From Bacteroidota bacterium (lineage in GTDB: Bacteria; Bacteroidota; Bacteroidia; Bacteroidales; Paludibacteraceae): 64,000 nt of DNA. Below, piece after piece: positions 16,275-25,323 of the stretch. The notes below the pieces were generated by a model that worked only from the letters and a program-made list of their open reading frames with translations, was not told the DNA's origin and searched no databases. The stretch lies in NCBI GenBank assembly GCA_023459355.1, contig JAEWUM010000015.1, positions 144,371 through 208,370 on the forward strand. Reading direction: 5' to 3'. The number at the start of each line of letters is the position of its first letter. Positions within the stretch are counted from its first letter, which is position 1. The position numbers were made by a program, and so were the translations under genes.

Positions 16275-17549
16275 CTATTCAATTTCTGACAATTCAGCAT
16301 TAGAATTAAAATTCAGTTGATAACAATAGGCATTAAAATAGTCGAACACGTACAATTTGCCTTCATAAACATTAGGTTTACATCCGGTTAGAAAATTATT
16401 CTCAGGAGATGAGATTTTTTGTTTTATTTCACCGGTTTGTATGTCAATAATATACAGTTCACCGTCTCTGCTTATCAGATAAACCAGCCCATCAAATACC
16501 GCCGCATTTCCACAAGTAATTTCATGTTCATAAATCGATTTACCGGTTTTGATGTCTAATCCGAGATAGCGATTGAAGCCCCACAGAAATAGTACCTTTT
16601 TATCAACCAGCATATCGGTTGTTATCAAATTGAAAATGCCGGTTGACTGACATGTCCATTCGGTGGTACCTGTCTGCGGATTCAGGCAAAAGACTTTTCT
16701 GCCACTTATACAGTATATCAAATCCTCATACAGAACGAGATCTGTCACGTTGTAATGTACATCATCCACGATATTGATTTTTGAAATCAGATTTCCGCTT
16801 TTTAAATCAAGCAAACAAACCGTACTTTCTTTGGCGTTGAAATCCGATTGTTGTGCAAATTCCTTTGTTGAAAACAAAAACAAAGGCTGGTTCATTTTTT
16901 CAATCGTATTAAAAGATGAGGAGTTTAGTTCAAGTTTTTTATATCCGTAAGAAGGACTGATTATCAGGATCCTGCTGGTATCACCGGTAAGCACGTTTCC
17001 GCGGAAAATGATTGTTTCTTTCTCGGATTCTGAAACAAAAAAGAACTGATTATCATATCCACCTACATCCTTACAGGTAGGGTGTGAAAACTTTTCCGGG
17101 ATTTCAATTTTCCACTCGCACTCACCATTGTCAAGATTGAGACAGATAATCCGGTCAAATTTACAAAACGGTTCAAACTTCGACATTTTAATCACCATGT
17201 GATTTTCAAAAAGATAAGGTTTTCCCCAGAAAAACATCGGATTCCTGGCTTCATAATCGTGCGGAAAGGTCCAGTTGATTTTTCCTGTTTCCAGATTCAA
17301 CGCATGTATCCTGTTATCTTCTCCATTCGCTCCTGTAAAAATTGTAGAATGAAAGAATATGTTACCCTTATACACAGGTAAACCAATTAACCCATCGTTG
17401 TAAATTCCTGCATTTCCGGGTAATCTGGTTGACCATATAGGTTTGGGTCCTTCAACTTCTTTTTGATGTGGATAACTGATGTTGCCACAACTAATGAGAC
17501 AACATAACAAAATAATGAATAAATAATTACCTGCTGAATGCATTCCCAT
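16275..17549 (-). CDS. PQQ-like beta-propeller lipoprotein
   Basis: The product of about 424 aa has a signal peptide ending in LLCCLISC, a lipobox. The body consists of repeated propeller blades with motifs such as IHALNLETGKINWTF, CLDLKSGNLISKINI, CLNPQTGTTEWTC, GLDIKTGKSIYEH and IIDIQTGEIKQKI. These match the PQQ/pyrrolo-quinoline-like WD repeats of BamB and related scaffold proteins, but cofactor binding is not implied. The start at MGMHSAG overlaps the end of the upstream hydrolase gene by about 20 bases; the frame is open further to 17594. Third gene of a three-gene cluster, translationally coupled. Confidence 0.82.
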   Translation of the reverse strand: MGMHSAGNYLFIILLCCLISCGNISYPHQKEVEGPKPIWSTRLPGNAGIYNDGLIGLPVYKGNIFFHSTIFTGANGEDNRIHALNLETGKINWTFPHDYEARNPMFFWGKPYLFENHMVIKMSKFEPFCKFDRIICLNLDNGECEWKIEIPEKFSHPTCKDVGGYDNQFFFVSESEKETIIFRGNVLTGDTSRILIISPSYGYKKLELNSSSFNTIEKMNQPLFLFSTKEFAQQSDFNAKESTVCLLDLKSGNLISKINIVDDVHYNVTDLVLYEDLIYCISGRKVFCLNPQTGTTEWTCQSTGIFNLITTDMLVDKKVLFLWGFNRYLGLDIKTGKSIYEHEITCGNAAVFDGLVYLISRDGELYIIDIQTGEIKQKISSPENNFLTGCKPNVYEGKLYVFDYFNAYCYQLNFNSNAELSEIE

Positions 17550-18789
17550 ATTTTTTATTGATGATAATTTCTTCCAATAATTTGCGCATCTCAATGTGAT
17601 TTCCCATTTCCTGGTGATTTACGCCCAGGACCCTTACATTATAAATGTTTTCTCTGTGCTCCATACCTGAAATCACATCCTGTCTTGAGAGGATACCATC
17701 ATTCTCCAGGATAAAAGGCACATAGGATTTTTTACAACTTAGTTTTTGCAGGTCTATGCCTGTTGGAATACAGTAGTCCTGTAAGTGATATTCCACAGCT
17801 CCCATGTTGGAGGCAAAATCGGCATGCATTCCTACGTCTAGATATCGATACAGGGCATCCCATTCGAGACGTGCTTTCAAAACCAGTTCACGGGTCAGCC
17901 AAATCCAGGGCATGAAAATAGCCGGAACTGCCAATGCTTTGTAAACAAGGTTATGGGTTTGCTGTATTTGGCTAATGAATACCAATCCTGCCTGCATCTT
18001 TGGAACGTATTCCTGATCAAAACTTTGATCCCTGTATTGAGGATTCTTTACATCATTTATTTTAGATAAGGAGCCGATGGCCCTGACAACCTGCCAGTTG
18101 TCTTCTGCACCGTAGATATTGACATGTGGAACAGTGTCTGTTTTCGTATTTAAATGCTGAAGTAAAGCACTACCAGGCAACATATCCCTGATACAAGGAT
18201 GGCTGAGCGCATAAATTCCCATGCCGGTTTGAAGCACAATTTTAAGTGAAGTGAGTACCCCATCTCGTGTCGAATTTTTGAAAATTGTTATCGGAATGAC
18301 AATCGGAGCAGCAATGGTAGTAACCGGAAATCCACTGAAAATACCGGATAAGAGAGAATTATCCACTGCTCCTGATGCCATCCTGATTGCCTGATGGAAG
18401 AAATCGTATGTTTTACCACTAAGTGTATTTTTCAACAGAACAGAACCGGAATTGGGTGTTCCGACCGTAATTATTCCTTTTATTTTAGGAGAAAGGCTAG
18501 TCAAAGAACGTGCAACTAATCCTCCCATACTGTGTGCAATTACAACCAAATCATCGTCAACTTCTATAGGTTTGATGTCACTCTGATAAATTCTGTTAGC
18601 GATTCCGGCGATTGTGTTGTCCGATGGGTACTCAATAACAAAGCCGTTTGTAGCAGTCAGGTATTGCTGATAGATATCCCAGGTATTGGGTCCCTTTGCA
18701 CCTTCCAGTCCATGGAGCCAGATGAATTTTTTTTGCGTGAAAGCTGTCATGCTGAGTATAAAGCAGACCATCAGGATAATATTTTTCAT
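17527..18789 (-). CDS. Secreted alpha/beta hydrolase (lipase/esterase-like)
   Basis: The 420-aa protein has an N-terminal signal peptide (MKNIILMVCFILSMTAFTQ) and then FIWLHGLEGAKGPNTW, an oxyanion-loop-like start. The nucleophile elbow is AHSMGG with S87, followed by VARSL and GIITVGTPNSGS, as in PGAP1/lipase-like hydrolases that act on esters. The C-terminal ~150 residues are not recognised; the acid and histidine of the triad are probably there (DGILSRQDV ... GVNHQEMGNH). Substrate unknown. It is flanked by lipoprotein genes in the same operon, so a surface or periplasmic role is likely. Confidence 0.82.
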   Translation of the reverse strand: MKNIILMVCFILSMTAFTQKKFIWLHGLEGAKGPNTWDIYQQYLTATNGFVIEYPSDNTIAGIANRIYQSDIKPIEVDDDLVVIAHSMGGLVARSLTSLSPKIKGIITVGTPNSGSVLLKNTLSGKTYDFFHQAIRMASGAVDNSLLSGIFSGFPVTTIAAPIVIPITIFKNSTRDGVLTSLKIVLQTGMGIYALSHPCIRDMLPGSALLQHLNTKTDTVPHVNIYGAEDNWQVVRAIGSLSKINDVKNPQYRDQSFDQEYVPKMQAGLVFISQIQQTHNLVYKALAVPAIFMPWIWLTRELVLKARLEWDALYRYLDVGMHADFASNMGAVEYHLQDYCIPTGIDLQKLSCKKSYVPFILENDGILSRQDVISGMEHRENIYNVRVLGVNHQEMGNHIEMRKLLEEIIINKKYGNAFSR

Positions 18790-18827
18790 ATTGTAGTTGT
18801 TTTATTGATTAAACTGATAACAATCAT

Positions 18828-19826
18828 TTATTTAAAATAATAGCGGGTTTGGTTTGCTTTATAAAACTCCTTTGAATGCCTGATGACAGGATATCCTTTT
18901 GTATTTATTGTCAGGGTAAAGGTTTCAACTGATTGCGGATTTTCACAGATTACCCTGTTATGGTGCAGATTCATCAGGTTTTTACTTGAATCATACGTGT
19001 ATTTTTTTCGTTGGATTAGATTATCTCCCTGAAAAACATCATGCTGTAGGGTTTTTGTCATTTCAGGATTCAACTCGATGCGGCTTTTCCGGAGGCCGTT
19101 AATCCCCGGATAGATCCCCAAGATCTCTTTGTCATTTTTGACAGGTGATTCTACTATAACATTACCATTCGGCAATTCATAGATATTACTCTCAGTAGTA
19201 CAATGCTGTTTAAATGATTTGATTCCGGCTTTTTGATTAGACTGCCTCTCTTGATTGTTCTTGTCTGTTTTCATGACGTAAATCTTCATGGTGTCTATAA
19301 ACTCACGCATGTCCGGTTCCGGGAAAACCTCATGCATGAGGGTTTCACCAGCTGCATTATAAGCAGTTAGGATACCATCTTTTTGTATTGTCAATGCAAT
19401 CCTCGATTTTTCAGAAACCGGCGTTTCCGTAAGTTGGAAAATCAGATTCTCAGATAATGGAGTCAGAAACTCAGTAATACTTTCCATTGATCCATCAGTA
19501 AATATCCGTGTACAGTTTTTCGTTTCTTTGATTAGCGGAATTTCATCATAGGTGAAAACAGTATCAGTACCTGAGGGGGCATCCCGTTTCATCTTGTGTT
19601 TAAGGAATGTATTATTATTGAGTATTGCAGTCACTTCACGAGTCAGAAAATCATCATGAAGACCTTCTTGTAAATATTCTGTTTGATCTATTAATGTAAC
19701 ATGTGTCAACATCTCAACAACGATATCCGGCTGGCCGGTTGATATATCCGGTTGTAGATCATTGCTACATGCAGTATTAAGCAAGAAGAAACAGGCAGAA
19801 ACTAAATAAACATAAACAGATTTCAT
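18828..19826 (-). CDS. Hypothetical lipoprotein
   Basis: The 332-aa product has a clear lipoprotein signal, with lipobox residues LLNTAC at the end of a hydrophobic segment. The mature part is predicted soluble and beta-rich, with no domain I recognise. It contains segments such as YELPNGNVIVESPV and KKYTYDSSKNLMNLHHN that loosely recall YD-type repeat strands; this is only a visual impression. It is the first gene of the cluster with the alpha/beta hydrolase (39 bases downstream) and the PQQ-propeller lipoprotein. Confidence 0.72.
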   Translation of the reverse strand: MKSVYVYLVSACFFLLNTACSNDLQPDISTGQPDIVVEMLTHVTLIDQTEYLQEGLHDDFLTREVTAILNNNTFLKHKMKRDAPSGTDTVFTYDEIPLIKETKNCTRIFTDGSMESITEFLTPLSENLIFQLTETPVSEKSRIALTIQKDGILTAYNAAGETLMHEVFPEPDMREFIDTMKIYVMKTDKNNQERQSNQKAGIKSFKQHCTTESNIYELPNGNVIVESPVKNDKEILGIYPGINGLRKSRIELNPEMTKTLQHDVFQGDNLIQRKKYTYDSSKNLMNLHHNRVICENPQSVETFTLTINTKGYPVIRHSKEFYKANQTRYYFK

Positions 19827-20022
19827 ACGTAAATAAATTAAAATTGTTAAACAAACAGATAAATTTTCAGTGTGCTAAATTATTGGAAATAAATATGCAA
19901 AATATCAAAAAACAAGTTTTGATAAAAATTTATACTTTTTGCGTATGCTGATTATCAGTTTAGTACGCGCTCGTGTGCTTGTAAAATGAAAGAAATAAAA
20001 ATTAACGCAGGAATTTTATCTT

Positions 20023-21144
20023 TTACCCGGGTATTATCGCTTTGTAGATTCCTCCCGGAATGCATTTTACTAGCGCCTTGAATTCCATTTCAAGCAAAAG
20101 AGAGGTGAGTTTGCTGTAAGGGATAGAAGAAGCAACGGACAATTCATTCACGTGAATGCCATCCTGATACTTCCTGATGATACCATAAATTAGTGTTTCG
20201 TCCTCCGATAAGTCAGTAAATAAAGCCGTTTGAACATCTTTTTTGCGATTAGTTTGCTGATCCCAGCCCATTTGCCTGATGAAGTCATCCGGTGACTCAA
20301 TGAGTGATGCGCGGTTGTTTTTGATGAGCGCATTGCATCCTTTGGACCACTCATCGTTTATTCGACCGGGAAAGGCGAAAACATCGCGATTGTAATCATT
20401 GGCCAACTCAGCGGTGATAAGCGCACCCCCTTTTTGGGCCGACTCCACGACAATAAGTGCATCAGACATACCTGCGATAATGCGGTTCCGTTGTACGAAA
20501 TTTTGCCGGTCGGGTTTAGTTTTGCTGAGGTATTCAGTAACAATTCCTCCCTGTTCCAGCATACGTACAGCAACAGCTCTGTGTGCGGAAGGATAAATCA
20601 CGTCGAGTCCATGTGCAACAACACCTACGGTGGGGATTTTATAATCAAGCGCAGCTTTGTGTGCACAAATATCTATTCCATAAGCCAATCCGCTTATGAT
20701 AACAAGATTCGGAACCGATGCTAACGTACAGGCAAGGTTGCGACATATTTCTTTGCCATATTCAGTTGCATTTCTGGTGCCCACAATGCCCACAAATTTG
20801 GCATCATTCAAATTCTGTGCACAACGCGCAAACAAAATCAATGGAGCATCAGGGCACTCTTTTAGTCTGAAAGGGTAATTTTTATCGGTATAATAAAGGT
20901 ATTGAATGTTATTTTTCAGGATAAATTCAATTTCCTGCTCCGCCCTTAAGAGGGCTTGTTTGTGATTGACAATCTCTTTGGCGAGGGTATCACCAATGCC
21001 TGGTATCCGGGAAAGATTCTTCTTTTTTTCCTTAAAAACGGCTTCTTCGTTACCAAGATATGCAATCAGATTTTTGGCTAGGTTGTTGCCAATACCGTTG
21101 ATCAGCGTAATGCCGATCCTGAATTTCAATAGATCAAGACTCAT
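20023..21144 (-). CDS. dprA: DNA-processing protein DprA (Smf)
   Basis: DprA loads RecA on single-stranded DNA during natural transformation. The protein has about 373 aa. An N-terminal HhH-like region (LINGIGNNLAKN, LSRIPGIGDTLAKEIV) is followed by the Rossmann fold with VGIVGTRNATEYG, SGLAYGIDICAHKAAL, GVVAHGLDVIYPSAHR, RNRIIAGMSDALIVVES and KGGALITAELA. The C-terminal winged helix (from about residue 305) is the DML1-like domain. The ATG at 21144 is preferred to an in-frame TTG six bases upstream. It follows the VanZ-like gene by ~37 bases and probably shares its promoter. Confidence 0.96.
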   Translation of the reverse strand: MSLDLLKFRIGITLINGIGNNLAKNLIAYLGNEEAVFKEKKKNLSRIPGIGDTLAKEIVNHKQALLRAEQEIEFILKNNIQYLYYTDKNYPFRLKECPDAPLILFARCAQNLNDAKFVGIVGTRNATEYGKEICRNLACTLASVPNLVIISGLAYGIDICAHKAALDYKIPTVGVVAHGLDVIYPSAHRAVAVRMLEQGGIVTEYLSKTKPDRQNFVQRNRIIAGMSDALIVVESAQKGGALITAELANDYNRDVFAFPGRINDEWSKGCNALIKNNRASLIESPDDFIRQMGWDQQTNRKKDVQTALFTDLSEDETLIYGIIRKYQDGIHVNELSVASSIPYSKLTSLLLEMEFKALVKCIPGGIYKAIIPG

Positions 21145-21181
21145 AAACAAACAAATAAAAGAGTAAACAGGTTATAGGATG

Positions 21182-21556
21182 TTAGAACATCTTTTTAAAA
21201 ACAGTAAATATACCCCAGCCGGCAAGAATTCCAATGGTATTACTCAGGCTGTCGTATATATCAGTAAATCTTTCCTTCATAAATACGGGTTGTAAGATTT
21301 CAGTAACGATTCCCAATATAAATGGAGTGATAAGACACAAAAGAAAAAAGACCAAACGATTATTTTTGTTTTTCACATCCTGATGATGATCGTACATTAC
21401 AACAAAAGTAAGTGTCATATACATCAGGAAATGAACAATTTTATCCCAGAAAGTCACTTTAGGAATATCCTCTAACCCTGAGAAACTACCAAAGGTCAAA
21501 ATCATTATCATCAGGGTCACCAGGATTGTTTTCCAGTAATTTCTGATTAAATTCAT
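21182..21556 (-). CDS. VanZ-like family membrane protein
   Basis: The 124-aa protein has about four hydrophobic segments. The conserved pattern KVTFWDKIVHFLMYMTLTFV, with a His-Phe pair in the second helix, and TEILQPVFMKERFTDIYDSLSNTIG match the VanZ-like fold (PF04892). Function in most bacteria is unknown; in Enterococcus VanZ affects teicoplanin resistance, which should not be inferred here. It precedes dprA in the same direction behind its own promoter. Confidence 0.85.
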   Translation of the reverse strand: MNLIRNYWKTILVTLMIMILTFGSFSGLEDIPKVTFWDKIVHFLMYMTLTFVVMYDHHQDVKNKNNRLVFFLLCLITPFILGIVTEILQPVFMKERFTDIYDSLSNTIGILAGWGIFTVFKKMF

Positions 21557-21596
21557 GTTCTTTTCTGTCGTAAAAATTTCAATTCTTTTTCCGGTG

Positions 21597-21604
21597 CAAA
21601 GATA
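21597..21604 (-). promoter_or_regulatory. Putative -7 box for vanZ-like/dprA
   Basis: Minus-strand TATCTTTG followed by CA, in the 51-base gap after the nucleoside kinase gene, gives a leader of about 34 nt. Confidence 0.45.
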
Positions 21605-21607
21605 TAA

Positions 21608-23275
21608 TTAATATCTGAAACTACTACCTCCCATAAACTCCCGGAGTAATGATGTTGGTGGAATTTCGCGGTCGTGAATAGGTACAAAGAAGTTCAGAAA
21701 TTTCAGTAAACGATGTGTTTCTGTATATTCATCACAGTATTTAGGAACCTCTGCGAGAATAGGTTCCGCATATTTTTTGAGTACAGCCAGCTCGAAAATA
21801 AGGGCAGAATTAAACATTACATCCGCATCTTCCTGATAAGGGAAAATCCACTTCTCTTCACCTCTTCTCACGCTTGGCCATCTGGAAATTGTATCGCGAG
21901 CCGAATAATTCCTGAAACGATAATCCCTGATAATCCGGCGCAACAACCTGGTGTCGGTCGTAGGTACCCAGTTGTGGTTGTCAATCGAAATGGTCGTCAA
22001 TGCTGAAACATAGATTTTAAATGTTTTCTCCCGGGGTATTTTCGGGAGCAATTTAGGATTCAGGGCATGAATACCCTCTAAAATCACAACGGTATCATGA
22101 TCTAATTTCAATTTATCACCCCTGAACATGCGTTTCCCATTTTCAAAATTGAAGAATGGCAACTCAACTTCTTCGCCATTCAGCAATTGTTCCATTTGTT
22201 GGTTGAAGAAAGGCAAATCAAGCGCTTCGAGTGTTTCAAAATCATACTCTCCATTTTCATCTTTGGGAGTTTCCTCGCGATTGACAAAATAATTATCCAT
22301 CGAGATGATGACTGGTTTTAGTCCGCTCACCATCAACTGGACCGAAAGCCTTTTGCTGAAAGTGGTTTTGCCAGAGGAAGAAGGACCTGATACCAACACG
22401 AGTTTTACATTTTGCCTTTGTTCAATCATATCCGCGATATAGGCGACTTTTTTCTCGTGTAAGGCTTCGCCTACCTTAATTAAGTCGAACGATTGCTTAT
22501 TGCGACAGGCTATGTTGAATTCACCAATAGTTTTGAGGTTCATAATTTGATTCCAACTCATAAACTCATTGAAAATTTCATACAATTTAGGCATTACTTC
22601 GAATTTTTCCAGCCGGTCGGGTTCAGTTCTGTTGGGAATTCGCAGGAGCATTCCATCGTAGTAAGGCAATATATCAAACAAGTTGAGCTTATCTGTAGAA
22701 GGAAGAAGCACCCCGTTATAATAATCTACATAGTCATGGATACGGAAATAGCGCATATAAGGGGTGTTAATCGTCTCAAAGAGAGACAGGTTTTCATGCT
22801 GGTTATTTTGCAGTGCAAAAAGCTTTTTTACTTCCTTAACCTGTTTCTCTTCAACGATGATTGGGTATGCTTCAGCAATAATTTTATTAATTTCTGATTT
22901 AATCCGGTCTATCACTTCCTGATTCAACGGACAACTCAAATAATCCAACCGACAATAATAGCCCTTAGAAATAGAATGATTAATGCTTAATATCGCTTCG
23001 GGAAACAAACGTTTTACGGCATAAGCAAATACCATACTCAGGGTACGAACATAGACACGCATACCAGACGGACAACTTGCATCGATAAATTCAATGTCTT
23101 TCGGTTTGTAAACCAGAAAGTTGAGATCTTCTACCTTGTAATTTACCCTTGCTGCAACAATATCATATTTAAGTTTGATTTGCAACCGGTTGCTAATTTC
23201 CAACAAAGAGGTCCCGATGGGAAAGTCATGATAAGATGCTGTGTTTTTGCAGTATATGGTTACCGTCTTATTCAT
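21608..23275 (-). CDS. Uridine kinase-like nucleoside kinase with TGS/ThrRS-like N-terminus
   Basis: The 555-aa protein begins with a TGS-like beta-grasp domain (residues ~1-65) and a segment like the second domain of threonyl-tRNA synthetase (LSINHSISKGYYCRLDY). The C-terminal half is a phosphoribulokinase/uridine kinase domain with Walker A SGPSSSGKTTFSKRL, PVIISMDNYFVNREETP and ILEGIHALNP. This fusion is common in Bacteroidota and Firmicutes and is annotated as a nucleoside kinase; its true substrate is not well established. An RNA-linked regulatory role of the N-terminus is a guess. It is divergent from the Na/Pi cotransporter gene. Confidence 0.87.
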   Translation of the reverse strand: MNKTVTIYCKNTASYHDFPIGTSLLEISNRLQIKLKYDIVAARVNYKVEDLNFLVYKPKDIEFIDASCPSGMRVYVRTLSMVFAYAVKRLFPEAILSINHSISKGYYCRLDYLSCPLNQEVIDRIKSEINKIIAEAYPIIVEEKQVKEVKKLFALQNNQHENLSLFETINTPYMRYFRIHDYVDYYNGVLLPSTDKLNLFDILPYYDGMLLRIPNRTEPDRLEKFEVMPKLYEIFNEFMSWNQIMNLKTIGEFNIACRNKQSFDLIKVGEALHEKKVAYIADMIEQRQNVKLVLVSGPSSSGKTTFSKRLSVQLMVSGLKPVIISMDNYFVNREETPKDENGEYDFETLEALDLPFFNQQMEQLLNGEEVELPFFNFENGKRMFRGDKLKLDHDTVVILEGIHALNPKLLPKIPREKTFKIYVSALTTISIDNHNWVPTTDTRLLRRIIRDYRFRNYSARDTISRWPSVRRGEEKWIFPYQEDADVMFNSALIFELAVLKKYAEPILAEVPKYCDEYTETHRLLKFLNFFVPIHDREIPPTSLLREFMGGSSFRY

Positions 23276-23322
23276 TTTGTCTATATTTTTTTGGTAAAAA
23301 TAAGAATATTAATCGAATATTA

Positions 23323-23353
23323 TTTGTGTTTTTACTAAATTAAAGTATTTTTG
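23323..23353 (+). promoter_or_regulatory. Promoter for the Na/Pi cotransporter
   Basis: TTTG (23323-23326), 19 bases, then TATTTTTG (23346-23353): a full match to the Bacteroidetes consensus. The leader before the ATG at 23448 is about 90 nt. Confidence 0.65.
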
Positions 23354-23447
23354 TAACGCTTTTAAAAGTCCTTTGGTAAGAGTTTAAAGTCTGTTTGTTC
23401 ATTTTTTAATTCATATCAAACAAAAAACATCATAATACACACACTAC

Positions 23448-25253
23448 ATGAATTATTCATTTTATGATTTCATGATGCTGGTAGGCTCGCTGGGATTATT
23501 CCTTTACGGGATGAAGATCATGAGCGAAGGACTACAAAAAGCAGCCGGGAACAAACTGAGGTCGATATTAACGGCCATGACAAAGAATCGTTTTACCGGT
23601 GTACTTACCGGGGTTTTCATTACCGCACTTATTCAGTCTTCTTCTGCAACTACCGTGATGGTGGTAAGTTTTGTAAACGCGGGTTTATTGAATCTGTTAC
23701 AGTCGGTAACGGTAATCATGGGGGCCAATATCGGAACAACCGTTACAGCCTGGATTATTTCATTTTTTGGCTTTAAGTTCAGTATCTCAGCTTATGCGAT
23801 TCCCCTGATAGCAATTGCTACTCCATTGATATTTTCAGCCAATGGTAAACGTAAATCTTACGGTGAGTTTATCCTTGGTTTTGCATTACTCTTCATGGGA
23901 CTGGATATGTTGAAAAATTCTGTTCCGGATTTGAAAAACAATCCTGAAATGCTTGAGTTTCTCACCAGATTTACACAGTCCGGTTACATGTCAGTAATAA
24001 TATTCCTTGTTATTGGAACCTTGTTGACAATTGTTGTGCAATCTTCGAGTGCGACAATGGCTATCACACTGATTATGGTGTCAAAAGGCTGGATATCTTA
24101 TGAACTGGGTGCTGCGATGGTGTTAGGTGAAAATATCGGAACTACCATTACGGCCAATATTGCAGCCATTCCGGCTAATATTTCTGCTAAAAGGGCGGCG
24201 TTGGCACACACGCTGTTTAATATTACCGGGATTATCTGGATGCTTTTTTTGTTTTTCCCCTTCCTTAATATGGTAACAAATCTCGCGGAATTCTTAGGTT
24301 TTGGAAACCCGACTTTATTTTCCCAGGAGTTGAATACAAATCCGGAAGCCATCCGAATTGTTTCAAATGAGAGCGGATTGTTAAGTGCGGAAGAATTGAT
24401 ATATCAGAAACAATTGATGGTTTACCAGACTTCCACATCCTACGGTTTGGCGCTTTTTCACTCTATGTTTAATATCATCAATACTTTTCTCCTGGTTTGG
24501 TTGGCAAAAGCAATTACAAATGTGGTTTCCTTTATTATTAAGAAAAAAGCCACAGACGAAGAATTTCAATTACGTTATATCTCAACCGGATTGCTTTCTA
24601 CATCTGAACTTTCATTGATTCAGGCCTGGAATGAAATAAAATCGTATGGATTAAGAACGCAGAAAATGTTTGCTATTGCACGAGCTTTCTACGAAGAGAA
24701 AAATGAAAATGAGGCAGTTAAACTGTTCACCAGACTTCAGAAATATGAAAGTATAAGCGATAGAATGGAGGTGGAAATCGCACGCTATTTGTCCAAGGTC
24801 GGTGACGGAAGACTGAGTGAGGAGAGTAAGCATCAGATTCAAAAGATGATGCGGGTAGTGTCTGAGATCGAAAGTGTGAGCGACGGTTGTTATAATATTG
24901 CCAGGACTGTTGTAAGAAGAAACGAGAGTAGTATTGTTTATACCAAAGAAATGGATGAAAACATACAACTCATGATGAATCTTATTGATAAGGCAATACA
25001 ACAGATGATTGACGCATTGGAGAATGATGATGTTAGTGATGATGAACTCAATCGTTCAAAAAATACCGAGAACGAAATCAATAACTACAGAAATCAGTTG
25101 CGAACCCAGAATATCCTGGACATTAACGCTAAGAAATACGAATATCAGGTGAGCGTAACGTACATGGACATCATCATCGAATGTGAAAAAATGGGTGATT
25201 ACATCATCAATATTATGGAAGCGTTAAATCAGGCATCCAAACATAATTCCTAA
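23448..25253 (+). CDS. Na+/phosphate cotransporter with PhoU-like C-terminal domain
   Basis: The 601-aa inner-membrane protein imports phosphate with sodium (NptA/PNaS family). The membrane part (residues 1-~370) holds the duplicated QSSSA signature, as IQSSSATTVMVVSF and VVQSSSATMAITL, each followed by a GANIGTT or GENIGTT motif. The cytoplasmic C-terminal ~190 residues form helical bundles resembling PhoU, a common fusion thought to regulate uptake. The gene has a strong promoter with a long leader and a strong terminator. No pho box was identified. Confidence 0.93.
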   Translation: MNYSFYDFMMLVGSLGLFLYGMKIMSEGLQKAAGNKLRSILTAMTKNRFTGVLTGVFITALIQSSSATTVMVVSFVNAGLLNLLQSVTVIMGANIGTTVTAWIISFFGFKFSISAYAIPLIAIATPLIFSANGKRKSYGEFILGFALLFMGLDMLKNSVPDLKNNPEMLEFLTRFTQSGYMSVIIFLVIGTLLTIVVQSSSATMAITLIMVSKGWISYELGAAMVLGENIGTTITANIAAIPANISAKRAALAHTLFNITGIIWMLFLFFPFLNMVTNLAEFLGFGNPTLFSQELNTNPEAIRIVSNESGLLSAEELIYQKQLMVYQTSTSYGLALFHSMFNIINTFLLVWLAKAITNVVSFIIKKKATDEEFQLRYISTGLLSTSELSLIQAWNEIKSYGLRTQKMFAIARAFYEEKNENEAVKLFTRLQKYESISDRMEVEIARYLSKVGDGRLSEESKHQIQKMMRVVSEIESVSDGCYNIARTVVRRNESSIVYTKEMDENIQLMMNLIDKAIQQMIDALENDDVSDDELNRSKNTENEINNYRNQLRTQNILDINAKKYEYQVSVTYMDIIIECEKMGDYIINIMEALNQASKHNS

Positions 25254-25276
25254 AAAACTCATAAAGTTTAAGGTTG

Positions 25277-25313
25277 AATCCGGACAAATGAGTACTTTTG
25301 TCCGGATTTTTTT
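25277..25313 (+). terminator. Terminator after Na/Pi gene with an embedded -7 box
   Basis: Perfect 12-bp arms AATCCGGACAAA (25277-25288) and TTTGTCCGGATT (25297-25308) are followed by TTTTT. The loop and right arm include TACTTTTG (25293-25300), a -7 match that would start transcription near 25307, 17 bases before the next gene. Confidence 0.88.
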
Positions 25314-25323
25314 ATTAAAATAA

